From Cycloclasticus sp. (GTDB lineage: Bacteria > Pseudomonadota > Gammaproteobacteria > Methylococcales > Cycloclasticaceae), in the NCBI GenBank assembly GCA_002700385.1, contig PADC01000004.1:94776-158775 (forward strand): a DNA stretch of 64,000 nucleotides. The letters run 5' to 3'. The notes below the pieces were generated by a model, which saw only the letters and a list, made by a program, of their open reading frames with translations, was not told where the DNA came from and ran no database searches. Each line of letters starts with the position of its first letter. The stretch's first letter is position 1. Positions 19,096-29,577 of this stretch are shown one piece after another. The position numbers and the translations under genes are program-made.

Positions 19096-20250
19096 TTAGT
19101 AAGGCACACCATCGCGACCCACTTTTTCACGCGCAATAATAATTTTCTGAATTTGCGAAGTCCCATCGCCTATCTGTAAGCCTAATACATCACGTAAGCG
19201 TTGTTGGATAGGGTAATCCTTGCTGTATCCGCCATGGCCATGTGCCAATAAACAATTATGAATAATCTCAAACGAAACTTTGGGGGCCCACCATTTACAC
19301 ATGGCCGCTTCAGCGGTATGAGGCTGTCCCTGATCTCTTAACCAGAGCGTCTTGTAACAAAGAAGTTTCGCTGCTTCTATATAGGTTTCTGCTTCTGCTA
19401 GAGGGAAACTCACGCCTTCAAATTTTGATATTTTTTTTCCAAAAGCTTCGCGTGTTGTCACTTGTTCCCAAGCTTCTTCAACTGATTTTTTTGCGGCGGC
19501 TAAACACTCAAGACCAATAAGAGCACGGCTATAATCAAAACCTTGCATTACTTGAATAAAACCAAGACCCTCTTCACCCAGTATATTCTCTTCGGGTACC
19601 TCAACGTCATCAAAAAACAAGGAGCCACGTCCTACAACAGATTCGCCCAAATCATCAAAATGAGTTCGCTCTATTTTAGGATTGTCAAGCGGTACCAAAA
19701 AAGCGCTGACACCTTTCGCTTTTTCTTCCGTCGTGCCGGTTCTTGCAAAGACGACAGCTATGTCGGCTTGTGCTGCTGCAGATATCGATGTTTTTTCTCC
19801 ATTAAGAACATAAACATCGCCTTTTTTTTCAGCTTTTAATTTTAAATTAGCCGCATCAGAGCCGGCGCTGGGTTCTGTTAATGCAATGGCACATAATGCC
19901 TCACCAGCGATGATCTTTGGAATCCATTGGTTAGCTAAAGCGGGGGTCGCAAATTTTTCAATTATTCCTCCATTTAAACCGGCCAGTATCTGCACATAAG
20001 CGACATTAAAATCCGCACGTGCAATTTCCTCCGTAATCAACCCCGCTGTTACATAGCCTAATTCAAGCCCACCATATTGCCCGGAAAGCTCAGCACCTAT
20101 TAACCCTAAGCGACCCATTTCTTTAAGCATTTCCCGATCAAAAGCATGTTTATGATCGTTATTTTGGTATTCTGGAAGGAGCTTATTTTCTGCAAAACGA
20201 CGAGCCGTTTCTTGTATTGCCACTTGCTCCTCAGACCAACTAAAATCCAC
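19096..20250 (-). CDS. Acyl-CoA dehydrogenase
   Basis: IALTEPSAGSDAANLKL, LRDVLGLQIGDGTSQIQKIIIAREKVG; GTG start at 20250 with upstream purine-rich RBS. Confidence 0.9.
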   Translation of the reverse strand: MDFSWSEEQVAIQETARRFAENKLLPEYQNNDHKHAFDREMLKEMGRLGLIGAELSGQYGGLELGYVTAGLITEEIARADFNVAYVQILAGLNGGIIEKFATPALANQWIPKIIAGEALCAIALTEPSAGSDAANLKLKAEKKGDVYVLNGEKTSISAAAQADIAVVFARTGTTEEKAKGVSAFLVPLDNPKIERTHFDDLGESVVGRGSLFFDDVEVPEENILGEEGLGFIQVMQGFDYSRALIGLECLAAAKKSVEEAWEQVTTREAFGKKISKFEGVSFPLAEAETYIEAAKLLCYKTLWLRDQGQPHTAEAAMCKWWAPKVSFEIIHNCLLAHGHGGYSKDYPIQQRLRDVLGLQIGDGTSQIQKIIIAREKVGRDGVPY

Positions 20251-20297
20251 CGCTTTCTCCCTTAATTTCTTTACAACAAAGTTCAACTAATAAAATA

Positions 20298-20311
20298 CTA
20301 ACAAATGTTAG
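20298..20311. promoter_or_regulatory. Putative operator palindrome CTAACAAATGTTAG in divergent promoter gap
   Basis: CTAAC-N4-GTTAG inverted repeat between 20250(-) and 20390(+). Confidence 0.55.
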
Positions 20312-20389
20312 ATTTTACAAGAAAATTAAATCTATTTATGGTATTTTTCGAGTTTAAAATGAACATTTATATCACTGGATAGACTTAAA

Positions 20390-21778
20390 ATGACTGAACA
20401 ACCCGACCTAACGATTTCATCTGAACTCGCTCAATTTGCATACAATTTTGATTTAAATAATGTTCCCAACAGTGTTCAACAATACGCTCTACACCTTATA
20501 TTGGACGCAACCGGCATTGCCTATGCAGCCAGCCAGTATGACTTTAGTAAAAAAGGGCTTGAAGCCTTGCGCTTATTCAATGAGCAAGGGGAACATATCG
20601 TCTTAGGAACCCGAGAAAAAATGACTTACCGTGATGCTGCTCTGGCAAATGGCTTGCTTATTCACGGACTTGATTTTGATGATACGCATGTTGCTGGTGT
20701 TGTTCATATGACCTCTGCTGTATGGCCTTGTGTGTTAGCCGTTGCTGAAAAGTGCAACTCGACAGGTGAAGACATGCTGGCAGCCTATATTCTCGGTATG
20801 GAAGTGGGCGCACGGCTTGGTATGGTGGCAAAAGGTGCATTTCACCAGGTGGGTCATCACCCAACCGGTATTGCAGGCGCGTTTGCTTGCTCTCTTGTTG
20901 CGGCAAAATTAATGAAATTATCTGCACAACAAATGACAATGGCTCAGGGAATTGCGCTGAGCATGGCCTCTGGGAATTTTGAGTTTTTAGAAGATGGCGC
21001 ATGGACTAAACGCTATCACCCGGGGTGGGCAGCTGTTTCAGGCATCATGTCAGCCACATTCGCCAAAGCGGGTTATATCGGCCCCAACAAGCCTTATGAA
21101 GGGCGATTTGGTTTATATAAAAGCCACTTAATAGGCCTTGAACCAGGCTGTGATTACAGTTTGGCGACGGCGGGTTTAAATGATGTTTGGGAAGTGATGA
21201 AGGTGGGCGTTAAACCTTATCCTTCTTGTCACTTCACACACGCAGTTATTGATGCGACATTAATCTTGACCCAAGAACACCAATTAACAGTCGACCAAAT
21301 TGACAGTATTACTGCCCTTGTACCTGAGGAAGTCATCAAAACCGTCTGCGAACCGATTGAAAACAAGCAATCGCCAACCTGCGCTTATGAAGCACAATTT
21401 AGTGTCCCCTATTTAATCGCTGTTGCTTTGGCTCGTCACGATTTCTCGCTCGCTGACTTAGAACCGGAGCCTTTAGCCGACCCAGTTGTTGCCAATCTGG
21501 CAAAAAAAGTGAATTATGAAATAGACCCGGATTCCGGATTCCCCACTTATTATTCAGGTGAGGTGCATATCAAGTTAACCGATGGTCGCCTGCTTAAACA
21601 TCGGGAATACAAAAACAGAGGCTGCTTTGATAGGCCATTGAGCGCTGAAGACATCACAAATAAGTTTAACTTGAATTGCCAGTTAGCTGTTTCAGAAGAA
21701 GTGTCAGATAACATTAAAAAAGCTATCCTGGGCCTTACATCCTTCTCAAGCGTGACAGAGCTGACCCGTCATTTATAA
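20390..21778 (+). CDS. MmgE/PrpD family protein
   Basis: LILDATGIAYAASQYD...LIHGLDFDDTH...HPTGIAGAFACSLVAAKL...KPYPSCHFTHAVID. Confidence 0.9.
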   Translation: MTEQPDLTISSELAQFAYNFDLNNVPNSVQQYALHLILDATGIAYAASQYDFSKKGLEALRLFNEQGEHIVLGTREKMTYRDAALANGLLIHGLDFDDTHVAGVVHMTSAVWPCVLAVAEKCNSTGEDMLAAYILGMEVGARLGMVAKGAFHQVGHHPTGIAGAFACSLVAAKLMKLSAQQMTMAQGIALSMASGNFEFLEDGAWTKRYHPGWAAVSGIMSATFAKAGYIGPNKPYEGRFGLYKSHLIGLEPGCDYSLATAGLNDVWEVMKVGVKPYPSCHFTHAVIDATLILTQEHQLTVDQIDSITALVPEEVIKTVCEPIENKQSPTCAYEAQFSVPYLIAVALARHDFSLADLEPEPLADPVVANLAKKVNYEIDPDSGFPTYYSGEVHIKLTDGRLLKHREYKNRGCFDRPLSAEDITNKFNLNCQLAVSEEVSDNIKKAILGLTSFSSVTELTRHL

Positions 21779-21791
21779 CAAATGATAAGAG

Positions 21792-21830
21792 AGTGAATAA
21801 CGCCAGCATCTCCAGCGTTATTCACTTTTA
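21792..21830. terminator. Bidirectional intrinsic terminator between convergent genes
   Basis: Perfect 12-bp inverted repeat AGTGAATAACGC/GCGTTATTCACT followed by a T-rich tract. Confidence 0.85.
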
Positions 21831-21832
21831 TT

Positions 21833-22447
21833 TTACCTGGCCTTAATGCCATTCCAGAAAAAGCCGACTTGGATTTCGGCAATTTCATCTATCGTTTTCT
21901 CGCCAGGCGAATACCAGGCCAGCGTCCTGTTAAGCGAACCCAAGAGAGACAGCCTTAATATTTTTAAATCAACCGAGGCGTCAATATCCCCTCTTTTTTG
22001 AGCAGCAACCAACCATTTGCGCCACATGTTTTCATACTTATCTCGTATCCCACGGCCTTCTTCTTGAACAGCCGCCGGCATTTGACCGTAGTTACGAATA
22101 CTGGTAGATGTATAGTCGCCTTTTTCTAACAATGCCGTTAAGTGGCCTTTTGCCGCCTCAATTAAAACTTCCTCTGTCGTACTGCCTTCTGGTAAGGCAT
22201 TAACACGAGTAATCACCGTGTTAATTATGTTTTCAAGGCCCAGTTTTAAAATTTCAAGCACCAATTGCTCTTTTGAATCAAAATGATAATAAAGACTTCC
22301 CGCCTTCATATCCAAAGCTGCTGCAATATCTCTCAGCGCTGTCCCGTTGTAACCCTGACGGCTAAACAGTGCAGCAGCAGCATCTAATATTTTCTCGCGG
22401 GTGTTTTTTACTTTATTCCTAGGTTTTGTAACTTCTGATGTCGACAT
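21833..22447 (-). CDS. TetR/AcrR family transcriptional regulator
   Basis: TREKILDAAAALFSRQGYNGTALRDIAAALDMKAGSLYYHFDSKEQLV HTH. Confidence 0.93.
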   Translation of the reverse strand: MSTSEVTKPRNKVKNTREKILDAAAALFSRQGYNGTALRDIAAALDMKAGSLYYHFDSKEQLVLEILKLGLENIINTVITRVNALPEGSTTEEVLIEAAKGHLTALLEKGDYTSTSIRNYGQMPAAVQEEGRGIRDKYENMWRKWLVAAQKRGDIDASVDLKILRLSLLGSLNRTLAWYSPGEKTIDEIAEIQVGFFWNGIKAR

Positions 22448-22496
22448 GATCCCTGCTTACATACTTATGACTAAAAACCCGTAAAGTATAGCACAA

Positions 22497-24152
22497 TTAC
22501 ATGTTGCTATAGTTTGGCCCACCGCCACCTTCCGGAGTAACCCAGGTAATATTTTGAGTAGGGTCTTTAATATCGCAGGTTTTGCAATGCACGCAGTTTT
22601 GCCCATTAATTTGGAATTTTTTCTGCCCGTCTTCATCCGTAATCACTTCATAAACACCCGCGGGGCAATACCGTTGAGCCGGTTCGTCATAAAGCGGCAA
22701 GTTATGTTTAATGGGTATAGACGGGTCCGTAAGCTTCAAATGACAAGGTTGGTCTTCTTCATGGTTGGTACTGGATAAAAACACTGAAGATAATTTGTCG
22801 AACGTGATTTTTCCATCGGGTTTAGGGTAATGGGGCGCTTCACATTCATTAGCTGACTTTAAGGTGTCATGATCCGGTGTCGTATTATGCCAAGTAAACG
22901 GCAATTTACCTGCAAAAATATTCTGATCCAACCAAGCAAACGAACCACCAATTAAGGTGCCAAATTTATGTAAGGCTGGGCCAAAATTACGTGTTTTATG
23001 CAATTCGTCATACACCCAGGAAGTTTTGTACTTCTCGTCCATCAACCCCAGCTCTTTCGATGCCACATCACCTGCCATGATGGATTCAATGATAGTTTCC
23101 GCAGCTAGCATCCCGGTCTTCATCGCTGTGTGATTGCCCTTTATCTTTGCACCATTTAAAAAACCAGCATCACACCCAATAAGGAGGCCGCCAGGAAAGC
23201 TCAGTTTTGGAACCGATTGAAACCCACCTTTGTTGACAGCGCGGGCTCCATAACCAATACGCTCACCCCCCTCAAGATACTGAGAAATTTTAGGGTTAAG
23301 TTTCCATCGTTGCATTTCATCAAAAGGGCTTAAGTGCGGATTGCTGTAATTTAATGCGATGATGAATCCAAGAGCGACTTGATTGTTTTCCATATGATAA
23401 AGAAAACCGCCCCCCTCCGTATGATTATCAAGTGGCCAGCCTGCGGTATGCACAACAAGCCCTTCTTGATGTTTTTCAGGCTCTATCGACCAAATTTCTT
23501 TGATGCCTATGCCGTAATGTTGAGGGTCAACATGATCACGCAAATTGAACGTTTCCATTAGTTGCTTACCTAAGTGGCCTCGGCAACCCTCGGCAAAAAT
23601 AGTTTGTTTTGCAAGCAGTTCCATACCCGGCATATAGCCGTCTTTTTCGCTACCGTCTTCTGCAACACCCATGTCCCCAGTGAGAATACCTTTCACACTG
23701 CCGTCATCATTGAATAAGACTTCTGACGCCGTAAAGCCAGGAAAAATTTCAACGCCCAAGGCTTCTGCTTGTTCTGCCAACCAACGACAAACATTGGCCA
23801 TGCTCACGATGTAATTTCCTTCGTTGTGCATCGGCTTAGGTACTAAAAAATTGGGTGTTTTAATCCCCTTTTTCTCATTGGTCAGATAATAAACATCATC
23901 GCCCTTAACGGCCGTTTTCAGCGGGGCACCTTTTTCTTTCCAATCGGGGAACAGCTCGTTCATGGCCGTCGGCTCCAATACAGCACCTGATAGAATGTGT
24001 GCCCCGACTTCTGAGCCTTTTTCTATCACGCAGACCATTAGTTCCTGATCTTTTTCTTGCGCTAACTGCATTAATTTACAGGCTGCAGACAGGCCAGCAG
24101 GACCCGCACCAACAATTACAACATCAAACTCCATTGATTCACGTTCCATCAT
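22497..24152 (-). CDS. Electron transfer flavoprotein-ubiquinone oxidoreductase
   Basis: FDVVIVGAGPAGLSAACKL..., C-terminal 4Fe-4S ligands CVHCKTCDIKDPTQNITWVTPEGGGGPNY. Confidence 0.95.
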   Translation of the reverse strand: MMERESMEFDVVIVGAGPAGLSAACKLMQLAQEKDQELMVCVIEKGSEVGAHILSGAVLEPTAMNELFPDWKEKGAPLKTAVKGDDVYYLTNEKKGIKTPNFLVPKPMHNEGNYIVSMANVCRWLAEQAEALGVEIFPGFTASEVLFNDDGSVKGILTGDMGVAEDGSEKDGYMPGMELLAKQTIFAEGCRGHLGKQLMETFNLRDHVDPQHYGIGIKEIWSIEPEKHQEGLVVHTAGWPLDNHTEGGGFLYHMENNQVALGFIIALNYSNPHLSPFDEMQRWKLNPKISQYLEGGERIGYGARAVNKGGFQSVPKLSFPGGLLIGCDAGFLNGAKIKGNHTAMKTGMLAAETIIESIMAGDVASKELGLMDEKYKTSWVYDELHKTRNFGPALHKFGTLIGGSFAWLDQNIFAGKLPFTWHNTTPDHDTLKSANECEAPHYPKPDGKITFDKLSSVFLSSTNHEEDQPCHLKLTDPSIPIKHNLPLYDEPAQRYCPAGVYEVITDEDGQKKFQINGQNCVHCKTCDIKDPTQNITWVTPEGGGGPNYSNM

Positions 24153-24232
24153 TCCCCCTTAATGAGTACGAAAAAAGGTGCCAGCGCTTTTAACCGCAGC
24201 CCTGCCACCTTAATTTTAGTTAGATAAAGTAT

Positions 24233-25171
24233 TTATAATGCTTTTTCAAGCTCATCAATCACCTCAAATAAATCACCGACTAACCCATAATCAGCCACTT
24301 CAAAAATAGGAGCATCCGCGTCTTTATTAACGGCCACAATGGTTCCCGCATCTTTAATACCCGCTAAATGTTGAATGGCTCCTGAAATACCGAACGCCAT
24401 ATAAAGTTCAGGCGCAATAATTTTTCCAGTCTGGCCGACTTGATGATCATTGGGTATAAAACCAGCGTCTACCGCTGCTCTGGAAGCACCAACACCGGCC
24501 CCTAATTTATCAGCAAGCTTGTATATGACGCTGAAATTTTCTTCACTGCCAACACCGCGTCCACCTGATACAACTTTTGCAGCTGCCTGGAGATCAGGGC
24601 GATCACTCCCTCCACTGGTCTGCAACCCCACATACCTTGTGTGTGAAGGCAGCTCAACCGATAATTCACGTGTTTCAATACTGGCTGAACCTTCTTGGCC
24701 CACAGCAGCATACGACGCTGTTCTTACCGTACCGATCACTATGCCTTCAGCCGCTTCAACTGTAACGACAGCATTACCAGCATACACTGGACGATCAAAA
24801 ACCGTTGCACTTTCAACTCGCATAATATCGCTAATTTGTGGCACGCCAAGATGAGCCGCAACACGTGGCATCAAGTCTTTTCCAAACGTTGTACTCGGTG
24901 CAAAAACATGACTGTAATCAGAAGCTAAGGCTTCTATTTGAGGTGCTAATAAAGCAGCTACAGCATGTTCATTAGCAGGGTTTTGGACTAACACAACGGT
25001 TGAAACACCCGTCAACGAGGCTGCTTGATCGGCCACAACAGCCCCATCAGCCGCTAAGACAGCTACATCTACTGCATCTAAACCCAGCTCACTCGCGCAA
25101 GCAACTGCTCGTGCCGTGGAACCATTTAATTGGTCACCATCATGCTCTGCAATGACTAATACTTTACTCAT
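24233..25171 (-). CDS. etfA: Electron transfer flavoprotein alpha subunit
   Basis: VASGGRGVG-type motif ([14 protein letters not shown]), [26 protein letters not shown]. Confidence 0.95.
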   Translation of the reverse strand: MSKVLVIAEHDGDQLNGSTARAVACASELGLDAVDVAVLAADGAVVADQAASLTGVSTVVLVQNPANEHAVAALLAPQIEALASDYSHVFAPSTTFGKDLMPRVAAHLGVPQISDIMRVESATVFDRPVYAGNAVVTVEAAEGIVIGTVRTASYAAVGQEGSASIETRELSVELPSHTRYVGLQTSGGSDRPDLQAAAKVVSGGRGVGSEENFSVIYKLADKLGAGVGASRAAVDAGFIPNDHQVGQTGKIIAPELYMAFGISGAIQHLAGIKDAGTIVAVNKDADAPIFEVADYGLVGDLFEVIDELEKAL

Positions 25172-25917
25172 TAGATCAACCCCTTTTCTTTTAACACGGT
25201 AACCAGTTCATCAACTGATTCAACTTTAATTCCTGCCTGACGTTTGGCTGGTGTAGATGTTTTTAAGACTTTTACCGAAGCTGCGGCATCGACATTAAGA
25301 TCTCCCAGCGTGATGGTTTCTATCGGTTTACGCTTTGCCTTCATAATGTCAGGCAATTTAACGTAACGCGGTTCATTTAATCGTAAATCCACACTGATGA
25401 CGGCTGGTAGGTCTACCGATAATTGTTCTAGGCCGGCGTCAATTTCACGGGTTACAACCGCGCTCTCACCCTCAATGTTAACTTCTGAAGCAAATGTCGC
25501 TTGAGGCCAATGAGATAGAGCACCTAACATTTGAGCCGTTTGGTTGTTGTCATCATCAATTGCTTGTTTTCCTAACAGCACGATTTTAGGCTCTTCTTTA
25601 TCTGCGAGCGCTTTTAAAATACGCGCGCCAGTCAATGGTTGGATGTCATCGTCTGTTTCAACGTGAATAGCACGATCTGCACCCATTGCTAGTGCTGTTC
25701 TTAACTGCTCCTGACATACTTTTGGGCCAATTGTTACCGCAATGACTTCATCCGCCTTACCGGCCTCTTTAATGCGTAAAGCCTCTTCAACAGCAATTTC
25801 ATCAAACGGATTCATGCTCATTTTCACGCCATCCGTGGCTACACCCGAGCCATCGGCTTTCACTTGTATACGGACGTTGTAATCTACAACGCGCTTAACA
25901 CCCACTAAAATTTTCAT
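25171..25917 (-). CDS. etfB: Electron transfer flavoprotein beta subunit
   Basis: [17 protein letters not shown]...[19 protein letters not shown]...[14 protein letters not shown]. Confidence 0.95.
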   Translation of the reverse strand: MKILVGVKRVVDYNVRIQVKADGSGVATDGVKMSMNPFDEIAVEEALRIKEAGKADEVIAVTIGPKVCQEQLRTALAMGADRAIHVETDDDIQPLTGARILKALADKEEPKIVLLGKQAIDDDNNQTAQMLGALSHWPQATFASEVNIEGESAVVTREIDAGLEQLSVDLPAVISVDLRLNEPRYVKLPDIMKAKRKPIETITLGDLNVDAAASVKVLKTSTPAKRQAGIKVESVDELVTVLKEKGLI

Positions 25918-25950
25918 TTACTCACCTTGGTTTATTACTTTAGATATATT

Positions 25951-25964
25951 CTAACAATCATTAG
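25951..25964. promoter_or_regulatory. Putative operator CTAACAATCATTAG upstream of etfB
   Basis: CTAAC-N4-(A)TTAG near-palindrome shared with other gaps. Confidence 0.45.
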
Positions 25965-26176
25965 GTTTTATTGAAAGATCAAAATCTTCTCTACCGATTA
26001 AAATCGAATACCCATTCGAATTAGAATTGTACAGCAGATTGACAGAGATTTTGTTGAATAAATAACGACGTAACGGTGCCTTTTTCAAATCAACGAATTT
26101 TTAACCTTTTTCATGCAACATCGCAGGTATAAGCTGGTAGTATTCATTTTTTAATCTAAAGAGTGAACTGTATACC

Positions 26177-26842
26177 ATGGATATAAAAGAAGCTATAGAG
26201 GGACGAATTTCGGTTCGCTCCTTTTTGGATAAGCCCGTGCCTAAATCGGTGATTACTGACATTTTAGACACAGCCCGGTGGTCGCCTTCAGGTACCAATA
26301 CGCAACCTTGGAAAGTGGTTGTCGTCCAAGGCGAAAGCAAAAAAACCATATCAGAAGCCTTATTGGAAGCTGCAAAAAATGGCGTCAAAGCAAACCCTGA
26401 TTATGATTATTACCCTACAGAATGGGTAGAGCCTTTTAAAGGCAGGCGTTTTCAGTGTGGCATGGATTTATACCAAGCGCTTGATATAGGTAGGGAAGAT
26501 AAAGAAAAACGTCTTGAAGCCTCTTTAAATAATTACCGGTTTTTTGGCGCCCCTGTCAGCCTTTTTTTCTTTATCGATAAAGTCATGGGCAAGGGTTCCT
26601 GGTTTGACATGGGCATGTTTTTACAAAGTGTTATGTTGGCAGCAAGAGGACATGGTTTAGGTAGCTGCCCACAAGCCTCGACCAGCGATTACCCAGATAT
26701 CGTGCGTAATATTTTAGGTGTCTCTGATCAATATTCATTAATTTGTGGGCTGTCTTTGGGCTATCCGGACAATGATAAACCGGTGAATCAGTACCGCACA
26801 CAGCGTGAAGAGGTGGAAAACTTTACAACTTGGGCCGACTAA
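26177..26842 (+). CDS. Nitroreductase family protein
   Basis: IEGRISVRSFLDKPVPKSVITDILDTARWSPSGTNTQPWKVVVVQG. Confidence 0.93.
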   Translation: MDIKEAIEGRISVRSFLDKPVPKSVITDILDTARWSPSGTNTQPWKVVVVQGESKKTISEALLEAAKNGVKANPDYDYYPTEWVEPFKGRRFQCGMDLYQALDIGREDKEKRLEASLNNYRFFGAPVSLFFFIDKVMGKGSWFDMGMFLQSVMLAARGHGLGSCPQASTSDYPDIVRNILGVSDQYSLICGLSLGYPDNDKPVNQYRTQREEVENFTTWAD

Positions 26843-26849
26843 AAACAAC

Positions 26850-26885
26850 AAGCAGTGTTACCAAGATGGATAACACTGCTTTTAA
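26850..26885. terminator. Intrinsic terminator
   Basis: AGCAGTGTTA-N10-TAACACTGCT perfect inverted repeat followed by TTTT. Confidence 0.85.
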
Positions 26886-27060
26886 AACGACTTAAAATTC
26901 AAACCGTCTTGAGTGCCGCAAAAGCACATGAATGTCCAGGCAATTCATCTCCGTGGCTTTCAAGCTAAAAATTGGCAACATCACCAAGATAATCGTTTTC
27001 GTAAAAAAATAGGAACGTTAAAATAACCAGGGCTGCGATTAGTAGACACACATAGTTTGA

Positions 27061-27897
27061 CTACTGTTCTTTAACCTCTACCAACGGAATATCGTAATTG
27101 TTTGCCCAACGAACCCAGTCGGCTGTATTTTTTTGTCCTATCTTTTTTGCAACGTGCTCTTTATTTAGCGACTGAAGTCCCAACTGCTTTTTAAATTGAG
27201 CCCTAAAGTGTGGTTCTAGAGCCGCAACAGCCACCCATCCATCAAGCGTTTCATACACCGTATATTCAGGTAAAACCCCACTTAAAATGGCTTCATTACT
27301 GGTTAAACCATATGTCAGAGGTTGAGCCATATAATCCGCTGCATCCGACAAAGCAACAAGCACCTGTCGACCTTTTTCACCTGCCATGCTACCCATGAGC
27401 AAAGACAAGCCTTCAATGGCTGCGCGCTCGGCACCCGCCAAATCTGCGACAAGTGTTTTTGGAACATTGGGCGGACTCACTAGACCTAAGGCCGCTTGAT
27501 ACGTTAAATCGTGACCCGCGTGGTGATCGTTGGGAGGCGGATAACCCACGACAGCAAGATGATTCAACTGGGGAAACTTTACATGCAGTTGATCCCACCC
27601 AAGGCCTAATCGTTCTAATGCAGCAGGACGTTGCGCTGTCAACAGTAAGCTCGCGGAAGCTAATAATTCATCCAATTGGGCTTGCCCAGCGACCGACTTA
27701 ACATCAAGTATTTTTCGTTCTTGACCCTGATTAACATCCGCATACCAAGCTGGACAATATTGCTCAAAAGGATCGCCCTGCGGTGGTTCAACTTTTATTA
27801 CCGTTGCACCTAAATCGACAAACCTTTTTGCAGCCAATGGACCGGGCAAATTAAGCGCAAGCGTTATAATCGTTTGATTTTTTAATGGCTTATACAT
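27061..27897 (-). CDS. Short CaiB/BaiF-fold protein, alpha-methylacyl-CoA racemase-like
   Basis: VDLGATVIKVEPPQGDPFE; AGHDLTYQAALGLVS...TLVADLAGAERAAIEGL resembles the AMACR GHDxxY / LLADFxGG catalytic regions; 278 aa. Confidence 0.75.
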   Translation of the reverse strand: MYKPLKNQTIITLALNLPGPLAAKRFVDLGATVIKVEPPQGDPFEQYCPAWYADVNQGQERKILDVKSVAGQAQLDELLASASLLLTAQRPAALERLGLGWDQLHVKFPQLNHLAVVGYPPPNDHHAGHDLTYQAALGLVSPPNVPKTLVADLAGAERAAIEGLSLLMGSMAGEKGRQVLVALSDAADYMAQPLTYGLTSNEAILSGVLPEYTVYETLDGWVAVAALEPHFRAQFKKQLGLQSLNKEHVAKKIGQKNTADWVRWANNYDIPLVEVKEQ

Positions 27898-27912
27898 GGT
27901 TTTTAATGTGAT

Positions 27913-28776
27913 TTATTTAAATAAATCAGGCGTTACTTCACGATGAAAACCAGCAAAGGGCGTCGTCTTTTTTGCTTTAGGCAAAGGATAGACCGCTGTA
28001 TTACCTTGCGAAGCCGCCCCATCCACTCGGACAGTTGTTCCACTGATATAACAAGCCGAATCACTTAACAAGAAACAAATAGCTGCACTGATTTCAGCCT
28101 CATTACCTAAACGGCCAAGCGGAACCGCGTCTTTTAATGTTTTAAGAACGGCCTTAAATTCAGGCCCATAGGTATCCATACCACTCGACATAATCCAACC
28201 TGGCGCCACGGCATTTACTCGAACATTTGAATGCCCCCATTCATAGGCCGCTGTTTGTGTAAAATTTGACATCCCTGCTCGAGCAGCGCCTGAATGACCC
28301 ATGCCGGGCATTCCTCCCCACATATCCGCTACGATGTTCACAATCGAACCGCCCTGTTTTATCATGGATTGCTTGTACACCTCCCGTGCCATCAAAAATC
28401 CGCCCGTCAAATTGGTATTGACGACAGCAGTCCATCCATTTTTACTGATTTTTTCCAATGGAGATGGAAACTGCCCACCCGCATTATTCACTAAACCATA
28501 AATTTCACCATGCGCTTCAATGAACGATTTAACCAACTCTATGACGGCTTCTTCATCACGGATATCACAGCTTCTTATATCGCAAATACCGCCGTCTTCT
28601 ATAATTTCATCGCGCACTTTTTTAAGCTTTTCTATTTGACGACCGACCAATAGAACATTGGCACCTAACGAAGCTAACTCGTGCGCGTTACACCGTCCAA
28701 AGCCACTGCCAGCGCCGGTTACAATGATATTTCGGTGATCAAATAATCCCGGGCGTAAATCTGATTGGTACCCCAT
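27913..28776 (-). CDS. atuB: SDR family oxidoreductase, AtuB-like
   Basis: IIVTGAGSGFGRCNAHELASLG...LVNNAGGQFPSPLEKISKNGW...GMGHSGAARAGMSNFTQTAAYEW. Confidence 0.65.
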   Translation of the reverse strand: MGYQSDLRPGLFDHRNIIVTGAGSGFGRCNAHELASLGANVLLVGRQIEKLKKVRDEIIEDGGICDIRSCDIRDEEAVIELVKSFIEAHGEIYGLVNNAGGQFPSPLEKISKNGWTAVVNTNLTGGFLMAREVYKQSMIKQGGSIVNIVADMWGGMPGMGHSGAARAGMSNFTQTAAYEWGHSNVRVNAVAPGWIMSSGMDTYGPEFKAVLKTLKDAVPLGRLGNEAEISAAICFLLSDSACYISGTTVRVDGAASQGNTAVYPLPKAKKTTPFAGFHREVTPDLFK

Positions 28777-28806
28777 AATTAAAGCCTTCTGTAAAATGAG
28801 TTTAAA

Positions 28807-29568
28807 TTATTTTGATTTATTCAAAAAAGCCGTCATTAATGTTTTGGCATCTTCCGTATCGAATAAAGGAATAAATGAATCACGTTCAAAAACCAAGCCC
28901 TCTTCCAAAGTCGTGTTAATCGCTTTATTAACACACGCCTTACCTGCACGAACTGCATGGGGGGCTCGGTCAGCCAGTTCCTTGGCGAGTTGAATTGCCT
29001 CAGCTTCAATATCAGCAGGATCAATAACGCGGCTGACTGCACCTCGTTGAAGAGCTTCTTCCGCTAACATTGGTCGCCCATTCATCACCATTTCCATGGC
29101 CAGTGATTTACCAACAATCCGAGCCACGCGTTGTGTGCCACCGGCACCGGGTATAACCCCCAAGTTGACTTCGGGAAGAGCAAACTTTGCCCCTGTTGCG
29201 GCGAGTAAAATATCGCACTGCAGAGCTAACTCAAAACCACCGCCCAACGCCATGCCTGAAACCGCACAAACAGTAGGCTTACTGAACGTTGAAATGGCTC
29301 TCCAGCCTGTCGATGCCTCGACCATCTCCAACATCTCTTGGCCACTGATTCCCGCCATTTCTGCTATATCAGCGCCTGCTGCAAATGCTTTGTCTGAACC
29401 GGTAATTATGACCGATCGAATGGCATCATCAGCATCGAAGGTTTCAAGTGCTTTACCGAGTTCAATGAGCAGTGTTGAATTAAGTGCATTATATTGACGA
29501 GGCCTATTAAGCCTGATGAGCCCCACGCCTTCTGCAGGCTTCTCAATTAATAACGTGTCGTATTTCAT
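28807..29568 (-). CDS. Enoyl-CoA hydratase
   Basis: IRLNRPRQYNALNSTLL...AFAAGADIAEMAG...GMALGGGFELALQCDI...GVIPGAGGTQR. Confidence 0.93.
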   Translation of the reverse strand: MKYDTLLIEKPAEGVGLIRLNRPRQYNALNSTLLIELGKALETFDADDAIRSVIITGSDKAFAAGADIAEMAGISGQEMLEMVEASTGWRAISTFSKPTVCAVSGMALGGGFELALQCDILLAATGAKFALPEVNLGVIPGAGGTQRVARIVGKSLAMEMVMNGRPMLAEEALQRGAVSRVIDPADIEAEAIQLAKELADRAPHAVRAGKACVNKAINTTLEEGLVFERDSFIPLFDTEDAKTLMTAFLNKSK

Positions 29569-29577
29569 TGGGATTCC

